NCBI RefSeq assembly: GCF_905171765.1
Contig: NC_053397.1
Span: 2,808,946 to 2,872,945 of the forward strand
Reading direction: 5' to 3'
Length of the DNA: 64,000 nt
Source of the DNA: Bufo bufo
Lineage: Eukaryota; Chordata; Amphibia; Anura; Bufonidae
Shown: one piece after another, positions 36,901 through 58,659 of the stretch
How the letters are laid out: the number at the start of each line of letters is the position of its first letter
How positions within the stretch are numbered: position 1 is the stretch's first letter
Translations under genes and position numbers: made by a program
The notes under the pieces: generated by a model
Database searches by the model: none
The model's input: the letters and a program-made list of their open reading frames with translations, nothing else
What the model was told of the DNA's origin: nothing

Positions 36901-39781
36901 CAGGAAAGGGGGGGCGCAGAGTAATACAGGAAAGGGGGGGCCTGCTGCAGAGTAATACAGGAAAGGGGGGGTGCAGAGTAATACAGGAAAGGGGGGGCCT
37001 GGTGCAGAGTAATACAGGAAAGGGGGGGGGCCTGGTGAGGGGGGGGTGCAGAGTAATACAGGAAAGGGGGGGCCTGGTGCAGAGTAATACAGGAAAGGGG
37101 GGGCCTGCTGGGGGGGGGGTGCAGAGTAATACAGGAAAGGGGGGGGCCTGCTGTGGGGGGGGTGCAGAGTAATACAGGAAAGAGGGCCTGGTGCAGAGTA
37201 ATACAGGAAAGGGGGGGCCTGCTGGGGGGTGCAGAGTAATACAGGAAAGGGGGGGCCTGCTGGGGGGTGCAGAGTAATACAGTAAAGGGGGGGCCTGCTG
37301 CGGTGGGGGGGTGCAGAGTAATACAGGAAAGGGGGGGCCTGCTGCGGTGGGGGGGGTGCAGAGTATCACAGGAAAGGGGGGGGCCTGCTGAGGGGGGGTG
37401 CAGAGTAATACAGGAAAGGGGGGGGGGGGTGCAGAGTAATACAGGAAAGGGGGGCCTGCTGAGGGGGAGGTGCAGAGTAATACAGGAAAGGGGGGGGCGT
37501 GATGAGGGGGGGGGTGCAGAGTAATACAGGAAAGGGGGGGCCTGGTGAGGGGGGGGTGCAGAGTAATACAGGAAAGGGGGGGCCTGGTGCAGAGTAATAC
37601 AGGAAAGGGGGGGCCTGCTGTGGGGGGGTGCAGAGTAATACAGGAAAGAGGGGGCCTGGTGCAGAGTAATACAGGAAAGGGGGGGCCTGCTGCGGTGGGG
37701 GGGGTGCAGAGTATCACAGGAAAGGGGGGGGGCCTGCTGGGGGGGGGGTGCAGAGTAATACAGGAAAGGGGGGGGTGCAGAGTAATACAGGAAAGGGGGG
37801 CCTGCTGAGGGGGAGGTGCAGAGTAATACAGGAAAGGGGGGGGCGTGATGAGGGGGGGGTGCAGAGTAATACAGGAAAGGGGGGGCCTGGTGAGGGGGGG
37901 GTGCAGAGTAATACAGGAAAGGGGGGGCCTGCTGCAGAGTAATACAGGAAAGGGGGGGCCTGGTGAGGGGGGGGGGTGCAGAGTAATACAGGAAAGGGGG
38001 GGCCTGGTGCAGAGTAATACAGGAAAGGGGGGGGGGGTGCAGAGTAATACAGGAAAGGGGGGGCCTGCTGTGGGGGGGTGCAGAGTAATACAGGAAAGGG
38101 GGGGCCTGCTGCGGTGGGGGGGGTGCAGAGTATCACAGGAAAGGGGGGGGCCTGCTGAGGGGGAGGTGCAGAGTAATACAGGAAAGGGGGGGGCCTGCTG
38201 AGGGGGGGTGTGCAGAGTAATACAGGAAAGAGGGGGCCTGGTGCAGAGTAATACAGGAAAGGGGGGGCCTGCTGAGGGGGGGGGGGTGCAGAGTAATACA
38301 GGAAAGAGGGGGCCTGCTGCGGGGGGGGGGGTGCAGAGTATCACAGGAAAGGGGGGGCCTGCTGCGGTGGGGGGGGTGCAGAGTATCACAGGAAAGGGGG
38401 GGCCTGCTGCGGTGGGGGGGGTGCAGAGTATCACAGGAAAGGGGGGGGCCTGCTGAGGGGGGGGTGTGCAGAGTAATACAGGAAAGAGGGGGCCTGATGA
38501 GGGGGGGGGGGTGCAGAGTAATACAGGAAAGGGGGGGCCTGGTGAGGGGGGGTGCAGAGTAATACAGGAAAGGGGGGGCCTGCTGCAGAGTAATACAGGA
38601 AAGGGGGGGCCTGGTGAGGGGGGGGTGCAGAGTAATACAGGAAAGGGGGGGCCTGGTGCAGAGTAATACAGGAAAGGGGGGGGCCTGCTGGGGGGGGTGC
38701 AGAGTAATACAGGAAAGGGGGGGCCTGCTGTGGTGGGGGGGTGCAGAGTAATACAGGAAAGGGGGGGCCTGCTGAGGGGGGGTGCAGAGTATCACAGGAA
38801 AGGGGGGGGCCTGGTGAGGGGGGGGTGCAGAGTAATACAGGAAAGGGGGGGCCTGCTGGGGGGGGTGCAGAGTAATACAGGAAAGGGGGGGCCTGCTGTG
38901 GTGGGGGGGTGCAGAGTAATACAGGAAAGGGGGGGCCTGCTGAGGGGGGGTGCAGAGTATCACAGGAAAGGGGGGGGGGTGCTGAGTAATACAGGAAAGG
39001 GGGGGCCTGCTGCGGTGGGGGGGTGCAGAGTAATACAGGAAAGGGGGGGGGGGGTGCAGAGTAATACAGGATTACAGGCTGTGATTTCTTGGGCCCTTAG
39101 TTGACCGTTCCCAGTGTTGGGGTGCTCAGCTGGGGCCCCGGGCCCCCCGCGTCTCACCGTTGTTTTTCTCCTCCTCTGCAGACTCGGATTACATAGATGC
39201 AGCAGAGCTGAGTGAAGTGGAGCAGATGCTGAGCCTCCTGAACGAGGAGTCCAAGCAGGCGGCCGCCAGCACTCAGGTCCGTGCAGCGCCTTATGTAACG
39301 CGCCTGCCGGATGCGTCTCGGAGACGCGCTGACCTTTCTGCTGATGAAGCGATCAGTTTACTGCAGATCGGCATAAAAATAGTTTTGGGCCCAGAATGTG
39401 ATCCTCGCCTGGGAAGCGACTGCTGCATTATTAATGGCCCTCTGCATCAGCCGCGTCCTGACTGCGCAGAGCCCCGGAACGCGCGCCCGGCGCAGCACTG
39501 ACTCTGCCTCCTTTTACCTTGCAGCCGACCAGTGAGGAGGATCTGTGCCCGATCTGCTACGCTCACCCCATCTCCGCCATCTTCAGGCCCTGCTCCCACA
39601 AGTCCTGCAAGTGAGTATGACTCCGCCCCCTGCGCCGCTCCGTGCGCTCAGCCCGCCACTAACTGGTTTAACCCTTTGCAGGGCATGCATCAATCAGCAT
39701 CTGATGAACAATAAGGACTGTTTCTTCTGTAAAGCCACCATCACGGGGGTGGAGGACTACGAGAAGTCGCCCGCCACCTAG
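34..39781 (+). CDS. RNF123: RNF123 (KPC1) E3 ubiquitin-protein ligase, 33 exons, 5' end outside window
   Basis: Catalytic subunit of the cytoplasmic KPC ubiquitin ligase, known in mammals to act with UBAC1 on CDKN1B/p27 and NFKB1 p105. Exons: 34-119, 201-287, 365-432, 503-628, 862-976, 1045-1149, 1222-1347, 1418-1510, 1588-1661, 2269-2386, 2502-2601, 2679-2740, 2819-2890, 2960-3080, 3160-3261, 5212-5318, 5397-5580, 5739-5884, 5955-6038, 6114-6221, 6341-6518, 10960-11034, 11108-11195, 11310-11397, 11482-11566, 11670-11809, 11883-12071, 32596-32671, 32740-32824, 36650-36792, 39182-39276, 39525-39610, 39682-39781. Phases join without a frameshift and give about 1,169 residues plus TAG; the human protein is about 1,314, so roughly the first 145 lie upstream. 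Order: SPRY, long helical middle region, RING. All junctions are GT-AG except one AT-AC. Exons were read by splice signals and remembered similarity to mammalian RNF123; single boundaries could be off by a base. The gene is intact and probably functional. Confidence 0.96.
629..861 (+). other. RNF123: U12-type AT-AC intron of RNF123
   Basis: The 5' splice site reads ATATCCTT directly after the CG of exon 4 (ends 628), matching the minor-spliceosome consensus. The 3' end is ...CTCTCAC with exon 5 beginning ATATCCTG at 862. A branch-site-like TCCTTAAT lies at 842-849, about 13 nt from the AC. No GT-AG pairing keeps the conserved LRYPV reading; the AT-AC junction does so exactly. Confidence 0.9.
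1045..3261 (+). CDS. RNF123: RNF123 central exons, first block
   Basis: Ten compact exons (1045-1149, 1222-1347, 1418-1510, 1588-1661, 2269-2386, 2502-2601, 2679-2740, 2819-2890, 2960-3080, 3160-3261) encode the helical region after SPRY. Recognisable stretches are [88 protein letters not shown] and [20 protein letters not shown]. No catalytic motif is seen here. The intron after 1661 has U12-type signals and carries a minisatellite; the others are short U2-type introns. Confidence 0.95.
1662..2268 (+). other. RNF123: Probable U12-type GT-AG intron of RNF123
   Basis: The donor is CCT/GTATCCTGG, close to the U12 form RTATCCTTT and poor for U2 (T at -1, TCC at +4 to +6). TCCTTAGC at 2248-2255 resembles the U12 branch site and lies about 15 nt before the AG at 2267-2268. 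The junction gives the conserved NVLFDVLRS reading. The intron body is filled by a G-rich minisatellite. Confidence 0.8.
1685..2215 (+). repeat. G-rich minisatellite (RNF123 intron)
   Basis: Irregular tandem repeats of about 20-37 bp built from GGTGGGTGGGGCGGTACGTC and variants (GGGGGATGGGGCGTGGGT, GTGGATGTGGTGTGGGT). It sits between exons 1588-1661 and 2269-2386 and starts about 25 nt after the donor. Long Gly/Trp/Val-rich or Pro/Thr-rich ORFs across it are repeat artefacts. Confidence 0.95.
3340..5172 (+). repeat. Minisatellite, about 32-bp unit (RNF123 intron)
   Basis: Roughly 55-60 tandem copies of CAGTGAATGGGGGGCAGC followed by TGTGCCGCCGTGGT. The G run varies from 5 to 9, and some copies are shortened to GGGCAGCTGAGTGAATGG. 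A longer form containing GGCACTGGTGGGGGGGCAGC recurs at the 3' end (about 4950-5130). It ends about 40 nt before the acceptor of exon 5212. Confidence 0.97.
5212..6518 (+). CDS. RNF123: RNF123 central exons, second block
   Basis: Six exons (5212-5318, 5397-5580, 5739-5884, 5955-6038, 6114-6221, 6341-6518) between two minisatellite-filled introns. They encode an acidic linker ([16 protein letters not shown]), then [73 protein letters not shown] and [20 protein letters not shown]. All are well conserved with mammalian RNF123. The last donor (GTATGA at 6519) runs directly into the 92-bp array. Confidence 0.95.
6525..10858 (+). repeat. Minisatellite, 92-bp unit (RNF123 intron)
   Basis: About 47 copies of a 92-bp unit, including GCAGCTCTGGAGTATAATAC, AGGATGTAACTCAGGATC and GTATGTACACAGTGACTG. 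Several copies are shortened by about 46 bp because GATGTAACTCAGGATCAGTACAG is missing, as near 8480, 10015 and 10075. The array starts within a few nt of the donor at 6519, and the donor sequence itself aligns with the unit. Each full unit contains a GTGAGT and a GTATGT on the RNF123 sense strand. Confidence 0.98.
10960..12071 (+). CDS. RNF123: RNF123 exons between the 92-bp and 63-bp arrays
   Basis: Six exons (10960-11034, 11108-11195, 11310-11397, 11482-11566, 11670-11809, 11883-12071). Recognisable parts are [15 protein letters not shown] with small variation, [75 protein letters not shown] and [20 protein letters not shown]. Phases are continuous. The following intron spans 12072-32595 (20.5 kb) and is almost entirely the 63-bp minisatellite. 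Confidence 0.95.
12088..31876 (+). repeat. Large minisatellite, 63-bp unit, about 19.8 kb (RNF123 intron)
   Basis: About 310 head-to-tail copies of a 63-bp unit comprising CTGAAATGGCTGATAACAGG, GGGCAATAGACTGTATTCTC and CTGTCCTACAGTCATCCTCT plus CCC. Variants include GGCCTGAAATGG insertions, G/A at GGGAGC, and CTGACACGG. Because 63 is a multiple of three and the unit lacks stops in several frames, ORFs up to about 950 codons appear on both strands; these are not genes. Blocks of variants recur 6.6-6.8 kb apart, showing higher-order duplication. The array fills most of the intron 12072-32595. Confidence 0.98.
13800..27200 (+). repeat. Higher-order tandem duplication inside the 63-bp array
   Basis: Variant order around 14715-15407 recurs at 21354-22046 (offset 6,639), that at 16662-16708 recurs at 23302-23348 (offset 6,640), and that at 16981-19366 recurs at 23810-26195 (offset 6,829, three units more). 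Part of the block is seen a third time after about 27460. Exact outer limits cannot be set by eye. Confidence 0.8.
31876..32412. mobile_element. MITE-like element, one recognisable terminus (PIF/Harbinger-like)
   Basis: AT-poor, GGATCCG-rich sequence between the 63-bp array and exon 32596. Its right end AACGCGAGTGTAAACGTAGCC is followed by TAA (32413-32415) and resembles the terminus of the element nested at 61647-62413 (AACGCAAGTGTGAAAGAGGCC plus TAA). The two also share an internal CCTAATGCATTCTGAATG. No matching left terminus was found, so the copy is probably truncated or rearranged, and its left limit is a guess. No coding capacity is seen. Confidence 0.5.
32596..32824 (+). CDS. RNF123: RNF123 exons after the 63-bp array
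   Basis: Two exons, 32596-32671 ([20 protein letters not shown]) and 32740-32824 ([20 protein letters not shown]). The acceptor at 32595 follows a normal pyrimidine tract about 720 bp after the array ends. The donor at 32825 opens the intron that contains AMIGO3 on the other strand. Confidence 0.93.
32907..32955. promoter_or_regulatory. Inverted pair of ZNF143-type motifs
   Basis: ACTACAACTCCCAGCATCC (32907-32925) is followed by its near inverse TAGCATGCTGGGAGTTG (32939-32955). The core ACTACAnnTCCCAGCA is the known ZNF143/THAP11 motif. Here it may only be part of a repeat able to form a hairpin. Binding is not shown. Confidence 0.4.
33105..33605 (+). repeat. Minisatellite, 27-bp unit
   Basis: About 18 copies of GCACCTGACACGTAGGTAAC plus AGCGGGT. 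The 5' copies carry CACGTAG and the later copies CGCGTAG, a clean block switch at about 33445. It lies in the RNF123 intron 32825-36649, beyond the likely AMIGO3 poly(A) site. The 9-residue periodic ORFs across it are artefacts. Confidence 0.96.
33708..33713 (-). terminator. AMIGO3: Candidate poly(A) signal of AMIGO3
   Basis: TTTATT on the + strand gives AATAAA on -, 600 bp beyond the AMIGO3 stop. It is the first canonical hexamer noticed downstream of that gene. If used, the 3' UTR contains the GC-rich array at 33915-34285. Confidence 0.45.
33915..34285. repeat. GC-rich minisatellite, about 30-37-bp unit
   Basis: About 11 copies of GGCGCCCGCCATGCAGCG followed by GGTCCAGG or AGTCCAGGTGG and a G run of 5-9. 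It lies just 3' of the AMIGO3 stop codon, probably inside its 3' UTR, and in an RNF123 intron. Unit length varies with the G run. Confidence 0.94.
34313..35770 (-). CDS. AMIGO3: AMIGO3, LRR/Ig-domain membrane adhesion protein
   Basis: Intact single-exon gene of 485 codons nested antisense in an RNF123 intron. It starts with a signal peptide (about 1-27, hydrophobic [14 protein letters not shown]). An LRRNT cap follows (C28, C32, C34, C41), then leucine-rich repeats (about 55-210, e.g. [12 protein letters not shown]), and an LRRCT cap (C217, C219, C245, C267). Next are an Ig-like domain (C292 to C346, GVYLCIAV), one membrane helix (about 378-397) and a cytoplasmic tail that starts Cys-rich and ends [16 protein letters not shown] proteins mediate homo- and heterophilic cell adhesion and neurite outgrowth; AMIGO3 is known as a LINGO1-like Nogo-receptor partner. 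The family contains AMIGO1-3; synteny with RNF123 and GMPPB decides for AMIGO3. The chosen ATG has an A at -3. Confidence 0.95.
   Translation of the reverse strand: MRSSGCCPRGRSEILLTLLLMWSLVSGCPSGCTCASDLLSCTRAALTKVPENLPPTSVTLDLSHNSLHSLHSHWLVGVPHLHVLCLNHNEFKRLPAGAFHNATNLRHLDLSSNKLQSIRAEHFHHLLRLEELLLYNNHISHMEEAAFTRLHNIRKIYLSWNNLSAFSFSSMCNLTHPNLRTLDLSSNKFMELPVDEMSALPAFIKNGLYLHNNPLTCSCPLYTLLRQWKQRGFSSALDFWQEHTCLYMGKPRAVVRILESQSGLDNCSTGLGQELGDTGLKVLVGRRLMVTCNTSLPQENTTYLWISPAYNFIFPPGNSNQSFRIHPNGSLEIHKAQPWNSGVYLCIAVNRRLSYNATHEVNVTVHYPKHQVESFNTGLTTLLGCVVSLVLVFIYLYMTPCRCFLCCSKPPQTPSPPQESSAQSSILCGTPPVCEGANSRKVGASRHVVFLEPIKEGRSKKNPKILQLRSDSDSSVFSDCPIVQT
35804..35809 (-). promoter_or_regulatory. AMIGO3: Start-stop upstream element (ATGTAG) before AMIGO3
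   Basis: On the - strand CACCGATGTAGCC lies about 35 nt before the AMIGO3 ATG, so an AUG is followed at once by a stop. Such minimal uORFs can slow or filter scanning ribosomes. It matters only if the transcript includes this position, which is likely given the candidate acceptor just upstream. Confidence 0.4.
35815..35816 (-). other. AMIGO3: Candidate 3' splice site of AMIGO3 coding exon
   Basis: On the - strand ACTGCCTCTCCAG/CACCG offers a reasonable pyrimidine tract and AG about 44 nt before the ATG. In mammals AMIGO3 transcripts have an upstream non-coding exon close to GMPPB. A donor for such an exon exists here at 57897. This is a reading of signals only. Confidence 0.35.
36529..36548 (-). 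promoter_or_regulatory. ZNF143-type motif upstream of AMIGO3
   Basis: GCATGCTGGGAGTTGTAGT on + reads ACTACAACTCCCAGCATGC on -, a full match to the ZNF143/THAP11 consensus. It lies about 760 bp upstream of the AMIGO3 ATG and 100 bp before an RNF123 exon. It could mark a local AMIGO3 promoter or be a stray repeat copy. The surrounding 35771-36649 is GC-rich intron with no other feature seen. Confidence 0.4.
36650..36792 (+). CDS. RNF123: RNF123 exon downstream of nested AMIGO3
   Basis: Single exon with acceptor CCCTCAG at 36649 and donor GTAAGT at 36793. It encodes [19 protein letters not shown] and ends in KKHFSLQA. The next intron (36793-39181) is mostly a G-rich minisatellite. Confidence 0.94.
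36855..39070 (+). repeat. G-rich minisatellite, about 32-42-bp unit (RNF123 intron)
   Basis: About 60 copies of GTGCAGAGTAATACAGGAAA followed by a run of 6-10 G, then GCCTGCTG or GCCTGGTG and often a second G run. GTATCACAGG replaces GTAATACAGG in scattered copies. It starts about 60 nt after the donor at 36793 and ends about 110 nt before the acceptor at 39181. The G runs are on the RNF123 sense strand. Confidence 0.97.
39182..39781 (+). CDS. RNF123: RNF123 C-terminal exons with RING finger and stop
   Basis: Three exons (39182-39276, 39525-39610, 39682-39781). The first gives [20 protein letters not shown]. The last two encode a complete C3HC4 RING: CPIC, then CSH-KSC-KAC, then CFFC, which binds two zinc ions and recruits the E2. 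All eight ligands are present. The human protein has G where this one has S in the PCxHKSC segment, which is not a zinc ligand. The frame ends at TAG 39779-39781. Confidence 0.96.
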
Positions 39782-39905
39782 GACCTTACAGCTTTATTTA
39801 CTGCGTGTTCTATGTGACGCTCCGCACCTGGAGGATGCTGGGAGATTTGTGCCGTTTACAGCAGAGATGCGTTTTTATGATTTGTGTGCGGTCACGGAAG
39901 CGAGG

Positions 39906-39911
39906 ATTAAA
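39906..39911 (+). terminator. RNF123: Candidate poly(A) signal of RNF123 (ATTAAA)
   Basis: ATTAAA lies 125 nt after the stop codon in GAGGATTAAATTATTTATCC. It is the best hexamer seen close downstream. The 3' UTR position was not otherwise confirmed. Confidence 0.4.
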
Positions 39912-40304
39912 TTATTTATCCACCTGCCGCCTCTGCCTGTGAGGGGGAGGGGCACCGGGCTTAAAGGGGCGTCTCTGGGCACCGCCACCTTCTGCTCAGT
40001 GGGGCGTGGACCTAGGGCGCCTGAGCCGTACGCAGGGTTACGCCACGTGTGCTGCTGGCGGCCACCACACTCCGTTACAGCCGACCAGCAGGGTTGGGGT
40101 TAACCCTATAAAGCAGTTTTGCAGGAATTGGACGAGGACCCCCCCCCCCTCGCTGTCTGTTAGCGTGATGCACTATGTGACGCCACGGCTTCAGCAGCGA
40201 CACCTGCAGTCCCTGTAAGTAAGGGGTGGGGTCACGACCTTTAACCTCCCAGCACCGTTGGAAGGCGAACGATAAATAAGCGGAGACGCCATGAAAAAAA
40301 AGTC

Positions 40305-40310
40305 TTTATA
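40305..40310 (-). terminator. GMPPB: Candidate poly(A) signal of GMPPB (TATAAA)
   Basis: TTTATA on + gives TATAAA on -, about 265 nt beyond the GMPPB stop and followed on - by a T8 run. A canonical AATAAA on - occurs only at 39793-39798, just past the RNF123 stop. Using that one would make the two transcripts overlap. The convergent segment 39782-40572 shows no other gene. Confidence 0.35.
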
Positions 40311-40572
40311 AGTAAATTCCCACTAGAAAGTCAGCACCAGCGTGGCTCCTCGCCCAGGTGGCAGCAGTGTGATTAACCCATGCAAGGCTGGGGCGGGAGC
40401 TTCCTGGTCTGTACATCTTCCCCTCCCCCACCTCCACTGTACAGAGGATGAGTCCAATCACAGCAGCGCAGGCGCCGTCCCGATCCTCATGTCCTCAGCT
40501 TTTGGAGAAGGCACCAGAGCAGCGCTCCTGCCGGCAGTGCGGGGGCCACAGTCTATTGTCCCGGCACCCCCC

Positions 40573-55759
<15,187 letters not shown>

Positions 55760-55799
55760 CTATCCTCTGCTTCCTGTCAGTGAATTACATCCAGAAGCG

Positions 55800-57890
55800 G
55801 AGAACTGGAAAGGGAGGGGGGGGGGGGGGGATCTGCGGAGATAACAGATGATCGGTGGGATCTGCGGAGATAACAGATGATCGGGGGGGGATCTGCGGAG
55901 ATAACAGATGATCGGGGGGGGGGATCTGCGGAGATAACAGATGATCGGGGGGGGATCTGCAGAGATAACAGATGATCGGGGGGATCTGCGGAGATAACAG
56001 ATGATCGGGGGGATCTGCGGAGATAACAGATGATCGGGGGGGGGGGTCTGCGGAGATAACAGATGATCGGGGGGGGGGATCTGCGGAGATAACAGATGAT
56101 CGGGGGGGGGGTCTGCGGAGATAACAGATGATCGGGGGGGGATCTGCGGAGATAACAGATGATCGGGGGGGGGATCTGCGGAGATAACAGATGATCGGGG
56201 GGGGGGATCTGCGGAGATAACAGATGATCGGGGGGGGTCTGCGGAGATAACAGATGATCGGGGGGGGATCTGCGGAGATAACAGATGATCGGGGGGGGGA
56301 TCTGCGGAGATAACAGATGATCGGGGGGGGGATCTGCGGAGATAACAGATGATCGGGGGGATCTGCGGAGATAACAGATGATCGGGGGGGGGGATCTGCG
56401 GAGATAACAGATGATCGGGGGGGATCTGTGGAGATAACAGATGATCGGGGGGGGGATCTGCAGAGATAACAGATGATCGGGGGGATCTGCGGAGATAACA
56501 GATGATCGGGGGGATCTGCGGAGATAACAGATGATCGGGGGGGGGGATCTGCGGAGATAACAGATGATCGGGGGGGGGGGTCTGCGGAGATAACAGATGA
56601 TCGGGGGGGGGATCTGCGGAGATAACAGATGATCGGGGGGGGATCTGCGGAGATAACAGATGATCGGGGGGGGGATCTGCGGAGATAACAGATGATCGGG
56701 GGGGGATCTGCGGAGATAACAGATGATCGGGGGGATCTGCGGAGATAACAGATGATCGGGGGGGGGGATCTGCGGAGATAACAGATGATCGGGGGGGATC
56801 TGTGGAGATAACAGATGATCGGGGGGGGATCTGCGGAGATAACAGATGATCGGGGGGATCTGCGGAGATAACAGATGATCTGGGGGGATCTGTGGGGATA
56901 ACAGATGATCTGGGGGGATCTGTGGGGATAACAGATGATCGGGGGGATCTGTGGAGATAACAGATGATCGGGGGGATCTGTGGAGATAACAGATGATCGG
57001 GGGGATCTGCGGAGATAACAGATGATCGGGGGGGGGATCTGCGGAGATAACAGATGATCGGGGGGATCTGCGGAGATAACAGATGATCGGGGGGATCTGC
57101 GGAGATAACAGATGATCGGGGGGGGGGATCTGTGGAGGTAACAGATGATCGGGGGGATCTGTGGGGATAACAGATGATCGGGGGGGGGGGATCTGCGGAG
57201 ATAACAGATGATCGGGGGGATCTGTGGAGGTAACAGATGATCGGGGGGATCTGTGGAGATAACAGATGATCGGGGGGGATCTGTGGAGATAACAGATGAT
57301 CGGGGGGATCTGCGGAGATAACAGATGATCGGGGGGATCTGTGGAGATAACAGATGATCGGGGGGATCTGCGGAGATAACAGATGATCGGGGGGATCTGT
57401 GGAGATAACAGATGATCGGGGGGATCTGTGGAGATAACAGATGATCGGGGGGATCTGCGGAGATAACAGATGATCGGGGGGATCTGCGGAGATAACAGAT
57501 GATCGGGGGGATCTGTGGAGGTAACAGATGATCGGGGGGATCTGCGGAGGTAACAGATGATCGGGGGGATCTGCGGAGATAACAGATGATCGGGGGGATC
57601 TGTGGAGATAACAGATGATCGGGGGGATCTGCGGAGGTAACAGATGATCGGGGGGGGATCTGCGGAGATAACAGATGATCGGGGGGATCTGTGGAGGTAA
57701 CAGATGATCGGGGGGATCTGCGGAGATAACAGATGATCGGGGGGATCTGCGGAGATAACAGATGATCGGGGGGATCTGTGGAGGTAACAGATGATCGGGG
57801 GGATCTGTGGAGGTAACAGATGATCGGGGGGATCTGTGGAGGTAACAGATGATCGGGGGGATCTGTGGAGGTAACAGATGATCGGGGGGA
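55800..57890. repeat. Minisatellite, about 29-33-bp unit (GMPPB first intron)
   Basis: About 65 copies of GATCTGCGGAGATAACAGAT followed by GATCG and a G run of 4-10. CTGTGG and GAGGTAAC variants cluster toward the right end. It starts 7 nt from the first-exon donor at 57897. The Pro/Ser/Ile-rich ORFs of about 700 codons on - are repeat artefacts. Confidence 0.97.
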
Positions 57891-57897
57891 CACTTAC

Positions 57898-58010
57898 CTG
57901 CGCTCTACGGGAATTACCAGTTTCTGTCACTTGACTACTTCCACCTCAGCAACCATTCAAACCTTTGACGTCACCGGCTAAGGGCGGGGCCACACTTTCA
58001 CTTCCGCTTC
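57898..58010 (-). other. GMPPB: Probable non-coding first exon of GMPPB
   Basis: On - the sequence GTAGAGCGCAG/GTAAGTGTCC gives a strong donor at 57897. It would splice to the acceptor at 55591 just before the ATG exon. The 5' end of this exon is not visible; the upper limit given is a guess. Confidence 0.55.
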
Positions 58011-58500
58011 CTGGTTCCGCCCTAATCTCTCTCCCCCTCAGCACAGGCACTCAGCGCGCTCCCCGTTCTCCGCTGTAACTTTCCGCTTGACGCAGAGGCT
58101 GAACCCCGACTGCAGCTCCGCTCACCGGGGCCGATCTCTAAGGCGCGAGCTACTGTTTAGTTACCCAGGCAACAACTAACTTCATGCCAGCTCATTCTCT
58201 ATTGGATGATTTCAGGTCACGAGGTTAAAACCCCTCCCATAAGAGAAGCCAATTCACCAATCAGCGAGTGACGCACTGCTATGACGGTATTGGATAAGTA
58301 GGCGCCCAATAGGAGGTCCGGGATTTGCTGTCATGGAGACGCTTCCAGCAACGCGGAAGTTACTAACAGAAGGCGTGGTTTAGTGACAGATGTGCCGCAG
58401 GTGGAGTCACATGACTAATCTAAGCCAATCACAGTTGATGTAGTCCGGGAATGGTAGAACTTATGGGCGCTTGTTGAAGTTTAGGTCACGTGATGCTGAG
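57950..58500 (-). promoter_or_regulatory. GMPPB: Probable GMPPB promoter region
   Basis: Non-repetitive, CpG-containing sequence upstream of the first exon. It has TGACGTCA (57966-57973, CRE), GGGCGGGG (57982-57989, GC box), several CTTCCG or CTTCCTG ETS-like sites up to 58020, CCAAT boxes at 58257-58264 and 58306-58310, and GGTCACGTGAT (58485-58495, E-box). There is no TATA box at a convincing position. CRE and GC box lie close enough to the donor that part of this may be transcribed. A divergent + transcript is possible, but no gene is seen there. Confidence 0.55.
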
Positions 58501-58659
58501 CCGCTTCCCCCTCCCCCATAGGAGTTGCGTTTTCTGGGGTTCTTTGCGGTTTGGGGTTATGTTGTGACTCTTCTCGGAGCCAATGCTGCTATTTCTCTAA
58601 GGTGCACAGCGGTGTCAATACTGGGCTGTCAGGGCGCCACCTTTCCCAACAGAAAATAC

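Noticed and set aside
36722..38963. Pro/Leu/His-rich ORFs of 276-570 codons on -
   Set aside because: Antisense of the G-rich array between two RNF123 exons; only the repeat supports them.
55777..57930. Two ORFs of about 700 codons on -, Pro/Ser/Ile-rich
   Set aside because: Read-through of the 29-33-bp array in several frames. The segment is GMPPB intron between a strong donor and acceptor.
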